Below, piece after piece: positions 1 to 6,849 of a DNA stretch of 17,731 nt; the stretch's first letter is position 1, and every line of letters starts with the position of its first letter. This DNA comes from Microbacteriaceae bacterium UBA963 (GTDB taxonomy: Bacteria > Actinomycetota > Actinomycetes > Actinomycetales > Microbacteriaceae): contig DBCH01000143.1 of NCBI GenBank assembly GCA_002292955.1, forward strand, positions 1 to 17,731, written 5' to 3'. The position numbers were made by a program, and so were the translations under genes. Under the pieces are notes generated by a model. The model saw only the letters and a list, made by a program, of their open reading frames with translations, searched no databases and had not been told where the DNA came from.

Positions 1-2081
1 ACAGACTCCATGGCGAGGTAGGGATTGAGAGCCCCAGCGCCGTATCCGATGAGCAGTGCCGCGTGGTGAACCTCACGGACATCGCCCGTCTCGACGACCA
101 GGGAAACCTGCATCCGCGACTCTTGCCGAATCAGGTGGTGATGAATTGCCGACACCAACAGCAGAGAAGGAATCGGCGCCTGCTCGTGGTTACTGTCACG
201 ATCACTCAGGATAAGGAAGGCCACGTTGTCCGCAACGGCGGCATCGGCCTCTGCGCACAGGGTGGCGAGGCAATCCGCCAGCGCCTGCGCTCCCCCGCTC
301 ACCGGATAGAGGCCGCTCAGGCGTCGTGTTGCCGGAGCGCCGTCTGAATGGGTGAGATGGAGGATCTGACTGAGCTGCTCGTTGTCGATAATCGGGAAAG
401 GCACGACAACCTGATGAGCGTGTTCGGGTGTTGCCGAAAGAAGGTTTCTCTCCGGTCCGAGCCCGCGACGCATGCTCGTGACAATCTCTTCGCGAATCGA
501 GTCGAGCGGTGGATTGGTTACCTGAGCGAATTGCTGGGTGAAGTAGTCGAAAAGGGTGCGCGGTTTCTCAGACAGAACGGCTATCGGGGTGTCCGAGCCC
601 ATGGCACCCAGGGGTTCCTGACCGGTGCGCGCCATGGGAGCGAGCATGATTCTGAGGTCTTCCTCGGTGTAACCGAATGTGCGTTGACGACGAGCCACGG
701 AAGCCGCCGAGTGCAGAACGTGTTCACGCGGCGGGAGGTCGGCAAAACTGATGCGCTGCGAGTCAATCCACTCGGCCCAGGGGCCCGCCTGGGCGAGCTC
801 TGCCTTGACCTCTTCATCGTCGATGATGCGACCTGCTTCAGTATCTACCAGGAACATCTTGCCGGGCTGGAGGCGACCCTTGCGCACGACCTTGGCAGGG
901 TCAATCTGATAAACGCCAATCTCACTCGCGACCACAATGAGGCCCTCGTCGGTGACGAGGTAGCGACCGGGACGCAGTCCGTTGCGGTCGAGCGTTGCAC
1001 CCACGAGAGTGCCATCGGTGAAGGCCATGGCGGCCGGGCCGTCCCACGCTTCCATCATGGTCGAGTGATACTCGTAGAACGCTCGGCGATCGGGGTCCAT
1101 GTTGGGCTGGTTCTCCCAGGCCTCAGGAATCATCATCATGATCGCGTGGGGAAGACTGCGGCCAGCGAGGTTGAGCAACTCAACGACCTCGTCGAACGAC
1201 GCCGAGTCGCTGCCGCCGTCGGTGCACACCGGCAGGAGGTCCTTCATGGCGCCCAGCTTGTCGGAGGCCAGTTGCGACTGGCGCGCGCGCATCCAGTTGC
1301 GGTTTCCCTGAACGGTGTTGATCTCGCCATTGTGGGCAACAAAGCGGAAGGGGTGTGCCAGCGGCCACGAGGGGAAGGTGTTCGTGGAATAGCGTGAGTG
1401 CACGAGTGCCAGGCGTGACGCAAAGCGCTCGTCGGAGAGGTCGGGGTAAAACGGTTCGAGCTGCAGGGTCGTGACCATGCCCTTGTAGACGAGAGTGCGA
1501 CTTGACAGAGACGGGAAGTACACCTCGTAATCACGCTCAACACGTTTGCGCAGCCGATAGACACGTCGGTCGAGTTCGATGCCGGACAGTGCTCCTGCGG
1601 AATCGGCGACAAAGACCTGAGCGATGTGTGGCATCGCCTCTCTTGCCAAAGCACCGAGGCTGGATGGGTCAACCGGCACCTCACGCCAGCCGAGGACGAC
1701 GAGACCCTCTTCGGCTGAGATTGTCTCGATAGCGGTAAGCACCACTGCGCGCTCCGCAGCGTCGACCGGGAGGAAAGCATTACCGACGGCGTACGCTCCT
1801 GACTCAGGCAGCGGGAAGCCAGAGACAGAGGCAAGAAACTCGTGGGGAATCTGCGTCATGATGCCGGCACCATCACCGGTTCCGGCATCCGAGCCAACAG
1901 CACCGCGGTGTTCAAGGTTTCGGAGCGCATCGAGCGCCACGCTAATGATGTCGTGCCCGGCATGCCCGCGGGTCGTTGCCACGAGCGCAAAACCGCAGGA
2001 GTCCTTATCGAAGGACGGATCAAAGAGCCCCGAAGCTGCAGGCACAGCTGAGAAGCGATGGTGCGGACGACGAATATTCAC
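1..2081 (-). CDS. gltB: Glutamate synthase (NADPH-type) large subunit, N-terminal 693 codons; 3' end outside the window
   Basis: The large subunit of glutamate synthase makes two glutamates from glutamine and 2-oxoglutarate. The reading frame is open without interruption from a GTG at 2081 to the window edge. The N-terminal class II glutamine amidotransferase domain (about residues 29-430) has the expected nucleophile context KDSCGFALVA with Cys29, which implies removal of a 28-residue propeptide. RYSTNTFPSWPLAHPFR (about residues 230-246) and AHNGEIN (about 250) are classic GltB motifs. The rest is the start of the central domain; the FMN synthase domain and the glucan-binding-like C-terminal domain lie beyond base 1 (family length about 1500 residues). 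The start is set by a strong GAGGAGAGG ribosome site a few bases upstream. The gene follows lgt after 78 bases, the largest gap in the window, so it could have its own control. gltD is expected just downstream but cannot be seen. Confidence 0.96.
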   Translation of the reverse strand, partial: MNIRRPHHRFSAVPAASGLFDPSFDKDSCGFALVATTRGHAGHDIISVALDALRNLEHRGAVGSDAGTGDGAGIMTQIPHEFLASVSGFPLPESGAYAVGNAFLPVDAAERAVVLTAIETISAEEGLVVLGWREVPVDPSSLGALAREAMPHIAQVFVADSAGALSGIELDRRVYRLRKRVERDYEVYFPSLSSRTLVYKGMVTTLQLEPFYPDLSDERFASRLALVHSRYSTNTFPSWPLAHPFRFVAHNGEINTVQGNRNWMRARQSQLASDKLGAMKDLLPVCTDGGSDSASFDEVVELLNLAGRSLPHAIMMMIPEAWENQPNMDPDRRAFYEYHSTMMEAWDGPAAMAFTDGTLVGATLDRNGLRPGRYLVTDEGLIVVASEIGVYQIDPAKVVRKGRLQPGKMFLVDTEAGRIIDDEEVKAELAQAGPWAEWIDSQRISFADLPPREHVLHSAASVARRQRTFGYTEEDLRIMLAPMARTGQEPLGAMGSDTPIAVLSEKPRTLFDYFTQQFAQVTNPPLDSIREEIVTSMRRGLGPERNLLSATPEHAHQVVVPFPIIDNEQLSQILHLTHSDGAPATRRLSGLYPVSGGAQALADCLATLCAEADAAVADNVAFLILSDRDSNHEQAPIPSLLLVSAIHHHLIRQESRMQVSLVVETGDVREVHHAALLIGYGAGALNPYLAMES

Positions 2082-2085
2082 GACA

Positions 2086-2094
2086 CCTCTCCTC
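2086..2094 (-). promoter_or_regulatory. Strong ribosome binding site of gltB
   Basis: On the minus strand the bases read GAGGAGAGG, ending four bases before the GTG at 2081. This supports the GTG start. A second GTG slightly upstream (2086-2084) runs into a TGA after one codon, so it cannot be the start. Confidence 0.75.
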
Positions 2095-2111
2095 AGAAAT
2101 AGCGAGAACGT

Positions 2112-2132
2112 GTCGCCCACTGAGCGGGCAAC
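2112..2132 (-). other. Hairpin in the lgt-gltB intergenic region
   Basis: The minus strand reads GTTGCCCGC TCA GTGGGCGAC, which can form a nine-base-pair stem with two G-T wobbles and a three-base loop. It lies 27 bases after the lgt stop and 30 bases before the gltB start. No run of T follows it, so it is not a canonical intrinsic terminator. It could act as a weak terminator, an mRNA processing or stability element, or a leader structure for gltB. Function is unproven. The rest of this 78-base gap holds only the gltB ribosome site and no promoter I can defend. Confidence 0.45.
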
Positions 2133-2159
2133 ACACGGACAAGAACGTGGCGGGACTCG

Positions 2160-3137
2160 TTACCCAGCTGTGCGACTTTTGGCCGACGCGGCTCGAGGTG
2201 AATCCTTTACCGGTGCGGCGTCACTGCCACTAGATTTTCGGGGCTTTTCCGAATTCTTTGATTCTACATCAGGCTTTCGCGGTCCGCGTCCGGGAAGATA
2301 GATCGATTCTTCACGACCAGGGTGACGCCGCGACTGAACGATGTAGAGAATGACGCCGAGAATGATGGCGGCGAAGGACGCCCAAATATTGCTGCGAATT
2401 CCTAAGAACGTTTCGCTGGGGTCGAGTCGAATGGCCTCCAGCCACGCACGTCCCAATCCGTACCACACAAGGTAGAACGCCAGAGCCTTGCCCCAGCGCA
2501 TCTGGTGCCGGCGCTCGATGAGGAGAAGGATCACAACACCGGCAAGGTTCCAGATGATTTCATACAGGAACGTCGGGTGAAAGAGGGTACCGACGGGAAG
2601 CCCCGCGGGAACAGCCGAATTGGGCAGGTCGATAACCAGACCCCATGGCAGTGTCGTAGGCAGACCAAACAGTTCCTGGTTGAAGTAGTTACCGATGCGA
2701 CCCGCTGCCTGCGCGACGAGAAGGCCGGGAATCAAAGCGTCGGCAAAACTAAAGAACCGCACGCCCGTCTGTCGAGTACCAATCCACACTCCCAGAGCAC
2801 CACCGATGAGTGCCCCAAAGATCGCGTTGCCACCCTCCCATATGTAGAAAACCGACAGAGGGTTGATGTCCGGACCGAAGTAATCGCCGGGGTGCGTGAG
2901 CACGTGGTATGCCCGCGCAAAAATGATTCCCAGGGGAACCGTCCAGAGCACAAAGTCGAGAACGACCCCCTTCTCTCCACCACGGGCGGTGAGGCGTCGG
3001 CCGGTAATCCAGACTGCCAAAATGATGCCGACCAGAATCGCCAGCGCGTAAACGTGGACGCGCAGTGGACCGAGATCGAAGTACTGCCACGAGGCCGGGG
3101 GGCTGGGCAGACTAGCGAGAATTGTTGCGGTGTTCAC
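2160..3137 (-). CDS. lgt: Prolipoprotein diacylglyceryl transferase
   Basis: This is the integral membrane enzyme that moves diacylglycerol from phosphatidylglycerol to the lipobox cysteine of prolipoproteins, the first step of lipoprotein maturation. The 325-residue product has about seven hydrophobic segments. The Lgt signature GRIGNYFNQELFG starts at residue 146, with Arg147, Asn150 and Glu155 at the key positions. HPTFLYE (187-193) and GLGRAWLEAIR (227-237; Arg230, Glu234) match the remaining conserved motifs, and Tyr30 fits the conserved N-terminal tyrosine. The region matching E. coli HGG reads GGNAIFGA, so the histidine is replaced by Phe107; actinobacterial enzymes commonly have an aromatic residue here. 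After the last membrane segment (ends near 267) there is a hydrophilic tail of about 55 residues rich in Lys, Arg, Ser and Pro. The start is GTG, with AAGGA about 11 bases upstream. It follows trpA by 54 bases in which I see no clear element. Confidence 0.96.
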   Translation of the reverse strand: MNTATILASLPSPPASWQYFDLGPLRVHVYALAILVGIILAVWITGRRLTARGGEKGVVLDFVLWTVPLGIIFARAYHVLTHPGDYFGPDINPLSVFYIWEGGNAIFGALIGGALGVWIGTRQTGVRFFSFADALIPGLLVAQAAGRIGNYFNQELFGLPTTLPWGLVIDLPNSAVPAGLPVGTLFHPTFLYEIIWNLAGVVILLLIERRHQMRWGKALAFYLVWYGLGRAWLEAIRLDPSETFLGIRSNIWASFAAIILGVILYIVQSRRHPGREESIYLPGRGPRKPDVESKNSEKPRKSSGSDAAPVKDSPRAASAKSRTAG

Positions 3138-3191
3138 GTGAGTGGTTGTCCTTCGATGGGTGGCGGAGCGTCATGACAAGTGTATGCGTGA

Positions 3192-3968
3192 CTAGTGCTT
3201 GCCCGCTGAGAGTTGTTTCGCGAGGGCGCCGGCAGCCTGTGGGCCACCCTCTGCTAGAGCGGAGACAAGTGCCGAGCCCACGATGGCAGCGTCGGCGTAT
3301 TCGAGCACTTCGGTCACCTGTTCGGGAGTTGAGATTCCCAAACCCACACCAATGTTTCTCGCACCGGACTCTCTCAGCCGGGCCACCACTCCCCGGGCAG
3401 CCGTGTCCACGTCACTACGTGCACCCGTGATGCCCATGGTGGAAACGGCGTAGACGAAGCCTCGACTGTTCGACGTGGCGGACGAAAGGCGGTCTGCTGA
3501 GGAGGAGGGAGCAGCCAGAAAAACGTGGTCGAGGTCGTGGGCGTCAGCTGCACCCAGCCACTCTTTCGCTTCGTCGGGAATGAGGTCGGGAGTGATCAGC
3601 CCCGCTCCCCCGGCCGCGGCTAAGTCGCGTGCAAACGCGTCGACCCCGTACTGCAGGATGGGGTTGAAGTAGGTCATCACCAGAACCGGAGCATCAACGC
3701 GCTCGCGGATGGCGGCAACCGCGTCGAAGGTGTGAGACAGGCGAAAGCCCGCTTCGAGTGACGTATTGGTGGCTCGCTGAATTACCAGTCCATCCATCAC
3801 CGGATCGCTGTAGGGCAGACCCATCTCGAGAATGTCGACGCCATTCTCGACGAGTGCCACTGCGGCCTCTACGGACGCGTCAACCGTGGGAAAGCCCAAC
3901 GGGAGATATCCAATGAGAAGACCGTGCTCTCGGCGCTCGTTGAACACGGCGTTGACCTGCGAGCTCAC
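3192..3968 (-). CDS. trpA: Tryptophan synthase alpha chain
   Basis: The alpha subunit cleaves indole-3-glycerol phosphate to indole and glyceraldehyde-3-phosphate; the indole is channelled to the beta subunit. The 258-residue protein is normal length for this TIM barrel. ILEMGLPYSDPVMDG (46-60) carries both catalytic acids, Glu48 and Asp59 (Glu49 and Asp60 in Salmonella). MTYFNPI and the phosphate-binding GVGLGIS and AIVGSALV stretches are present. The start is GTG; its first base is the last base of the trpB stop (TAGTG), so translation is very probably coupled to trpB, as expected for two subunits of one complex. It is the last trp gene of the cluster and is followed by lgt. Confidence 0.98.
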   Translation of the reverse strand: MSSQVNAVFNERREHGLLIGYLPLGFPTVDASVEAAVALVENGVDILEMGLPYSDPVMDGLVIQRATNTSLEAGFRLSHTFDAVAAIRERVDAPVLVMTYFNPILQYGVDAFARDLAAAGGAGLITPDLIPDEAKEWLGAADAHDLDHVFLAAPSSSADRLSSATSNSRGFVYAVSTMGITGARSDVDTAARGVVARLRESGARNIGVGLGISTPEQVTEVLEYADAAIVGSALVSALAEGGPQAAGALAKQLSAGKH

Positions 3969-5170
3969 TAGGCGCCGTCCAGGATTCCGAAGTACTCTCC
4001 GGCGGTCTGCATGTCTTTGTCGCCGCGACCACTGAGATTGATGAGCAGTGTGGCGTTGGGTCCCCGCTCGCGCCCTACTTCGAGCGCGCCGGCGAGTCCG
4101 TGTGCCGTCTCGATTGCGGGAATGATTCCCTCGGTCTGGCTCAGGAGTCGAAGTGCCGACATGGCATCGGCGTCAGTGATGGGGCGGTAGCTGGCTCGGC
4201 CCAGATCTTTGAGCCACGAGTGCTCGGGGCCAACGCCGGGGTAGTCGAGTCCTGCAGAGATGGAATGAGACTCCATCGTTTGTCCGTCGTCATCCTGCAG
4301 CATGTAGCTGCGCGCTCCGTGGAGCACCCCGGGGCGACCACGCGTGAGGGTTGCCGCGTGCTCCAACGTATCGATGCCTCGCCCCGCAGCCTCACAGCCG
4401 ATCAAGTCCACCTCAGGGTCGTCTAAAAACGCGTGGAAAATTCCGATGGCATTGGAGCCCCCGCCCACGCAGGCGATCACGGCATCCGGAAGCCCACCGG
4501 TGAGCGCGAGGACCTGTTCCCGAGCCTCTTCGCCAATGATCTTGTGAAAATCGCGAACCATTTGAGGGAACGGGTGCGGACCAGCAACGGTTCCAAGCAG
4601 GTAATGCGTGTTGTCGACGTTGGCGACCCAATCGCGAAGAGCCTCATTGATGGCGTCCTTGAGGGTGCGTGAGCCCGTGGTCACCGGAACAACCGTTGCC
4701 CCGAGAAGTCTCATGCGTGCCACGTTAAGTGCCTGTCGCTGAGTGTCGACTTCTCCCATGTAGACGATGCACTCCATGCCAAAGAGCGCTGCCGCTGTTG
4801 CCGTAGCCACACCGTGTTGGCCGGCACCGGTCTCGGCGATGAGGCGAGTCTTTCCGATGCGTCGGGCCAACAGTGCTTGACCCAGTACGTTGTTGATCTT
4901 GTGGCTGCCCGTGTGATTAAGATCCTCCCGCTTAAGGATGATGCGCGCTCCCCCAGCGTGCTGTGCAAACCTCGGAACCTCGGTGATGATGGACGGGCGG
5001 CCCGTGTAGGTGGCATGCAGGTGGGCAAGCTCTTCTGCGAACGTGGGGTCAATTTTGGCGACTTCGTAAGCCTCGGCAAGTTCGTCGAGGGCGGCAATCA
5101 GAGATTCGGGTACGTACCGACCTCCGAAATCGCCAAAGTAGGGGCCCTGCTGTGCGCGAAGTTTTGTCAT
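3968..5170 (-). CDS. trpB: Tryptophan synthase beta chain
   Basis: This PLP enzyme condenses indole with serine to give tryptophan, in an alpha2-beta2 complex with TrpA. The 400-residue protein has the classical N-terminal GPYFGDFGGRYVPE and the PLP lysine in HTGSHKINN (Lys91). ETGAGQHG holds the catalytic Glu113, and the cofactor phosphate loop is GGGSNAIG (236-243). It is the ordinary TrpB1 type rather than the TrpB2 type. The ATG overlaps the trpC stop by four bases (ATGA), and its own TAG shares one base with the trpA start. The trpC-trpB-trpA trio is therefore tightly coupled. No anomalies are seen. Confidence 0.99.
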   Translation of the reverse strand: MTKLRAQQGPYFGDFGGRYVPESLIAALDELAEAYEVAKIDPTFAEELAHLHATYTGRPSIITEVPRFAQHAGGARIILKREDLNHTGSHKINNVLGQALLARRIGKTRLIAETGAGQHGVATATAAALFGMECIVYMGEVDTQRQALNVARMRLLGATVVPVTTGSRTLKDAINEALRDWVANVDNTHYLLGTVAGPHPFPQMVRDFHKIIGEEAREQVLALTGGLPDAVIACVGGGSNAIGIFHAFLDDPEVDLIGCEAAGRGIDTLEHAATLTRGRPGVLHGARSYMLQDDDGQTMESHSISAGLDYPGVGPEHSWLKDLGRASYRPITDADAMSALRLLSQTEGIIPAIETAHGLAGALEVGRERGPNATLLINLSGRGDKDMQTAGEYFGILDGA

Positions 5171-5940
5171 GATGCGAGGAATCCTGCCATGGTTACGAGG
5201 GGGTCTGAGGTAACGAGCGCTTCGCCAACAAGAACCACGTCGGCGCCCGCAGCGCGATAGTGCGCCACATCCGCGGCCGTGCGCACGGCTGATTCGGCAA
5301 CGCTGATTGTTGAACCGGGAATCTGATCGGCCAGACGTCCGAATAGGTCCCTATCAAGCTCGAACGTGTCGAGGTCGCGGGCATTCACGCCAATGAGCGC
5401 CGCACCAATGTCCACAGCGCGTGCGACCTCGTGCGCCGAGTGCGTCTCCACAAGTGCCGTCATGCCCAGCGACAGGGTCAGCTCGTAGAGTCGTTCAAGC
5501 TCTTGCTGCTCGAGTGCGGCAACAATCAGAAGAACGATGTCAGCGCGGTGCGCGCGCGCCTCGTAAACCTGGTACTCGGTCGCTATGAAATCTTTTCGAA
5601 GCACCGGAATCTCGACGACACTGCGCACGGCGTCCAAGTCGTCGAGCGACCCCTTGAAACGACGCTCCTCGGTGAGCACGGATATCGCCGACGCTCCTCC
5701 CGCGGCATAGCTCATTGCCAGAGCTGCGGGATCCGAAATCTGAGCCATTTCGCCTCGAGACGGGCTCGCGCGCTTAACTTCAGCGATGATCTTGACGTGG
5801 TCGGCCGGTGCTAGAGCCTCAAGTGCGTCGATTGCGGGTGGGGCACTGTGAGCGAGCTCCATCACCGCCGCGAGGGACAAAACCTTCTCGCGGTCGCGCG
5901 CATCCTCCACTGATCCAGCGGTCAGCTCACTGAGCAGCAA
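5167..5940 (-). CDS. trpC: Indole-3-glycerol phosphate synthase
   Basis: It converts 1-(2-carboxyphenylamino)-1-deoxyribulose-5-phosphate to indole-3-glycerol phosphate, the substrate of TrpA. This is a single-domain TIM barrel of 257 residues, not fused to TrpF. Visible active-site motifs are IIAEVKRASPSRG (51-63; Glu54, Lys56), LRKDFI with Lys116, VETHS with Glu165, VNARDL with Asn186 and Arg188, and VAESAV with Glu216. The best start is a TTG at 5940, one base after the TAA of the preceding gene, because the encoded N terminus (MLLSELTAGSVEDAR) aligns with the usual family start. The next in-frame GTG is ten codons in and would trim helix alpha0. The only Shine-Dalgarno-like sequence is a distant AAGG, so re-initiation after the upstream gene is likely. 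Confidence 0.97.
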   Translation of the reverse strand: MLLSELTAGSVEDARDREKVLSLAAVMELAHSAPPAIDALEALAPADHVKIIAEVKRASPSRGEMAQISDPAALAMSYAAGGASAISVLTEERRFKGSLDDLDAVRSVVEIPVLRKDFIATEYQVYEARAHRADIVLLIVAALEQQELERLYELTLSLGMTALVETHSAHEVARAVDIGAALIGVNARDLDTFELDRDLFGRLADQIPGSTISVAESAVRTAADVAHYRAAGADVVLVGEALVTSDPLVTMAGFLAS

Positions 5941-5941
5941 G

Positions 5942-6175
5942 TTAGGAGTGCGCCTTGGGAACGTACTTGGGACCGTTCACGCCGTAACCGGCCTTCGACA
6001 GAATCAAGCCCACAATCGGGCCGATGATCAACAGAGCGACGCACGCGTAGACGCCGAGGGGCATAGCGAGAACAAAAAACACGGTTCCCGCGGCGAAGGC
6101 CACGAGCATAATGATGACTGTTGTCCACGCAGCGGGCGAGTGACCCTCACCCGGGTCGTTGGGGTTGGCGCTCAT
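5942..6175 (-). CDS. HGxxPAAW-family small membrane protein of the trp cluster, function unknown
   Basis: A 77-residue protein that begins with a short hydrophilic stretch, then EGHSPAAWT (about residues 10-18), then two hydrophobic segments (about 19-39 and 41-60) separated by a very short turn, and a basic tail ending GPKYVPKAHS. It fits the actinobacterial HGxxPAAW small membrane protein family (DUF6704 as I recall), which is typically found next to trp genes. The first residue of the eponymous motif is Glu rather than His here. The frame stays open upstream to 6376, but the ATG at 6175 is chosen because GGAG lies five bases before it and the family motif sits close to the N terminus. It is followed one base later by trpC. 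No biochemical role is known to me; its place between trpE and trpC suggests a link to tryptophan synthesis or membrane traffic, which is inference. Confidence 0.85.
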   Translation of the reverse strand: MSANPNDPGEGHSPAAWTTVIIMLVAFAAGTVFFVLAMPLGVYACVALLIIGPIVGLILSKAGYGVNGPKYVPKAHS

Positions 6176-6180
6176 AGTTA

Positions 6181-6184
6181 CTCC
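6181..6184 (-). promoter_or_regulatory. Ribosome binding site that fixes the start of the HGxxPAAW protein
   Basis: The minus strand has GGAG TAACT ATG, a well-spaced site just before 6175. It supports the short 77-residue product over an upstream extension of 67 codons that would overlap the preceding gene. Confidence 0.6.
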
Positions 6185-6212
6185 ATCAGATTGTCGGGGA
6201 AACACTTCCAGT

Positions 6213-6827
6213 TTAGTGGCCCGGCGTTCGTGTCGGGTCGCCCCCACCTGAGAAGTTGTCCCACGTCTCGTGCGGATCACTCTCGGTGACCCCGTCACGC
6301 GTTCCTTGACGAATGGGCGATGACTCGGGTCGCTCATACCGACGGCTGTTGTTGCTCCAGGAGCGGCCAAAAACAATGACGGCTACTCCCACACATGCTG
6401 CGCCGACGAGCAATACCAGGGCAATGAATACCCACGGCGTGAGCGCAAGCGTGTCAATGAGATCGCGCTGCCGGAACGTATCGGAGACACCCGTCACGGT
6501 TGCAATGCTCACTCGAGCCGCCGGAACGGGATCACTGATCACCAACAGGGACACGATGAGTGCGCCCAGCGCGGCGGCCATGGCGATGGCCGCGCATGCA
6601 ATTCGCACCACGAAACGAGAAACGAGCGCAACAATCAGCGCCGCCGCGTAGGCCAGAGTCAGGCCAACGAACGAGGGCGCGAGTGTAGCTCCCGTCACGA
6701 CGAGCTCATTGGCGCTTGATTCGTCCGACGACAAGCCCAGGACGACCCAGGGTTGCGTGCCGGCGATGAGAAGAAGTGCGCTGCTGATGACGGTCGCTAC
6801 GACCACCGCGCCAGGAGTGATGCGCAT
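6213..6827 (-). CDS. Trp-region conserved membrane protein (TIGR02234 / Trp_oprn_chp family)
   Basis: A 204-residue protein with four predicted membrane segments (about 7-24, 52-69, 74-97 and 131-153) and a hydrophilic C-terminal tail of about 50 residues. Family hallmarks are AGTQPWV at the end of the first membrane segment and a tail motif WDNFSGGGDPT near residues 189-199. The family is known as an actinobacterial membrane protein of unknown function located in trp operons. Here it sits 22 bases after trpE and 37 bases before the HGxxPAAW protein, inside the trp gene run. A role in transport or membrane tethering of the pathway is possible but unproven. The ATG at 6827 has only a weak upstream purine run (GTGGGA). 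Confidence 0.88.
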   Translation of the reverse strand: MRITPGAVVVATVISSALLLIAGTQPWVVLGLSSDESSANELVVTGATLAPSFVGLTLAYAAALIVALVSRFVVRIACAAIAMAAALGALIVSLLVISDPVPAARVSIATVTGVSDTFRQRDLIDTLALTPWVFIALVLLVGAACVGVAVIVFGRSWSNNSRRYERPESSPIRQGTRDGVTESDPHETWDNFSGGGDPTRTPGH

Positions 6828-6849
6828 CAGAGTCCCACGGTCGAACTCG

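Noticed and set aside
348..1397. Long plus-strand open frame of 349 codons opposite gltB
   Set aside because: It lies wholly antisense to a clearly conserved gltB frame, its product resembles no family I know, and long antisense frames are common in GC-rich coding DNA.
3138..3191. Promoter or terminator between trpA and lgt
   Set aside because: A TTGTCA resembles a -35 element but nothing like a -10 follows at the right distance, and the only complementary arms (TTGTC/GACAA) are short and far apart.
6176..6376. Upstream extension of the HGxxPAAW protein to an ATG at 6376
   Set aside because: It would overlap the preceding gene by more than 160 bases and add residues foreign to the family; the ATG at 6175 has a good ribosome site.
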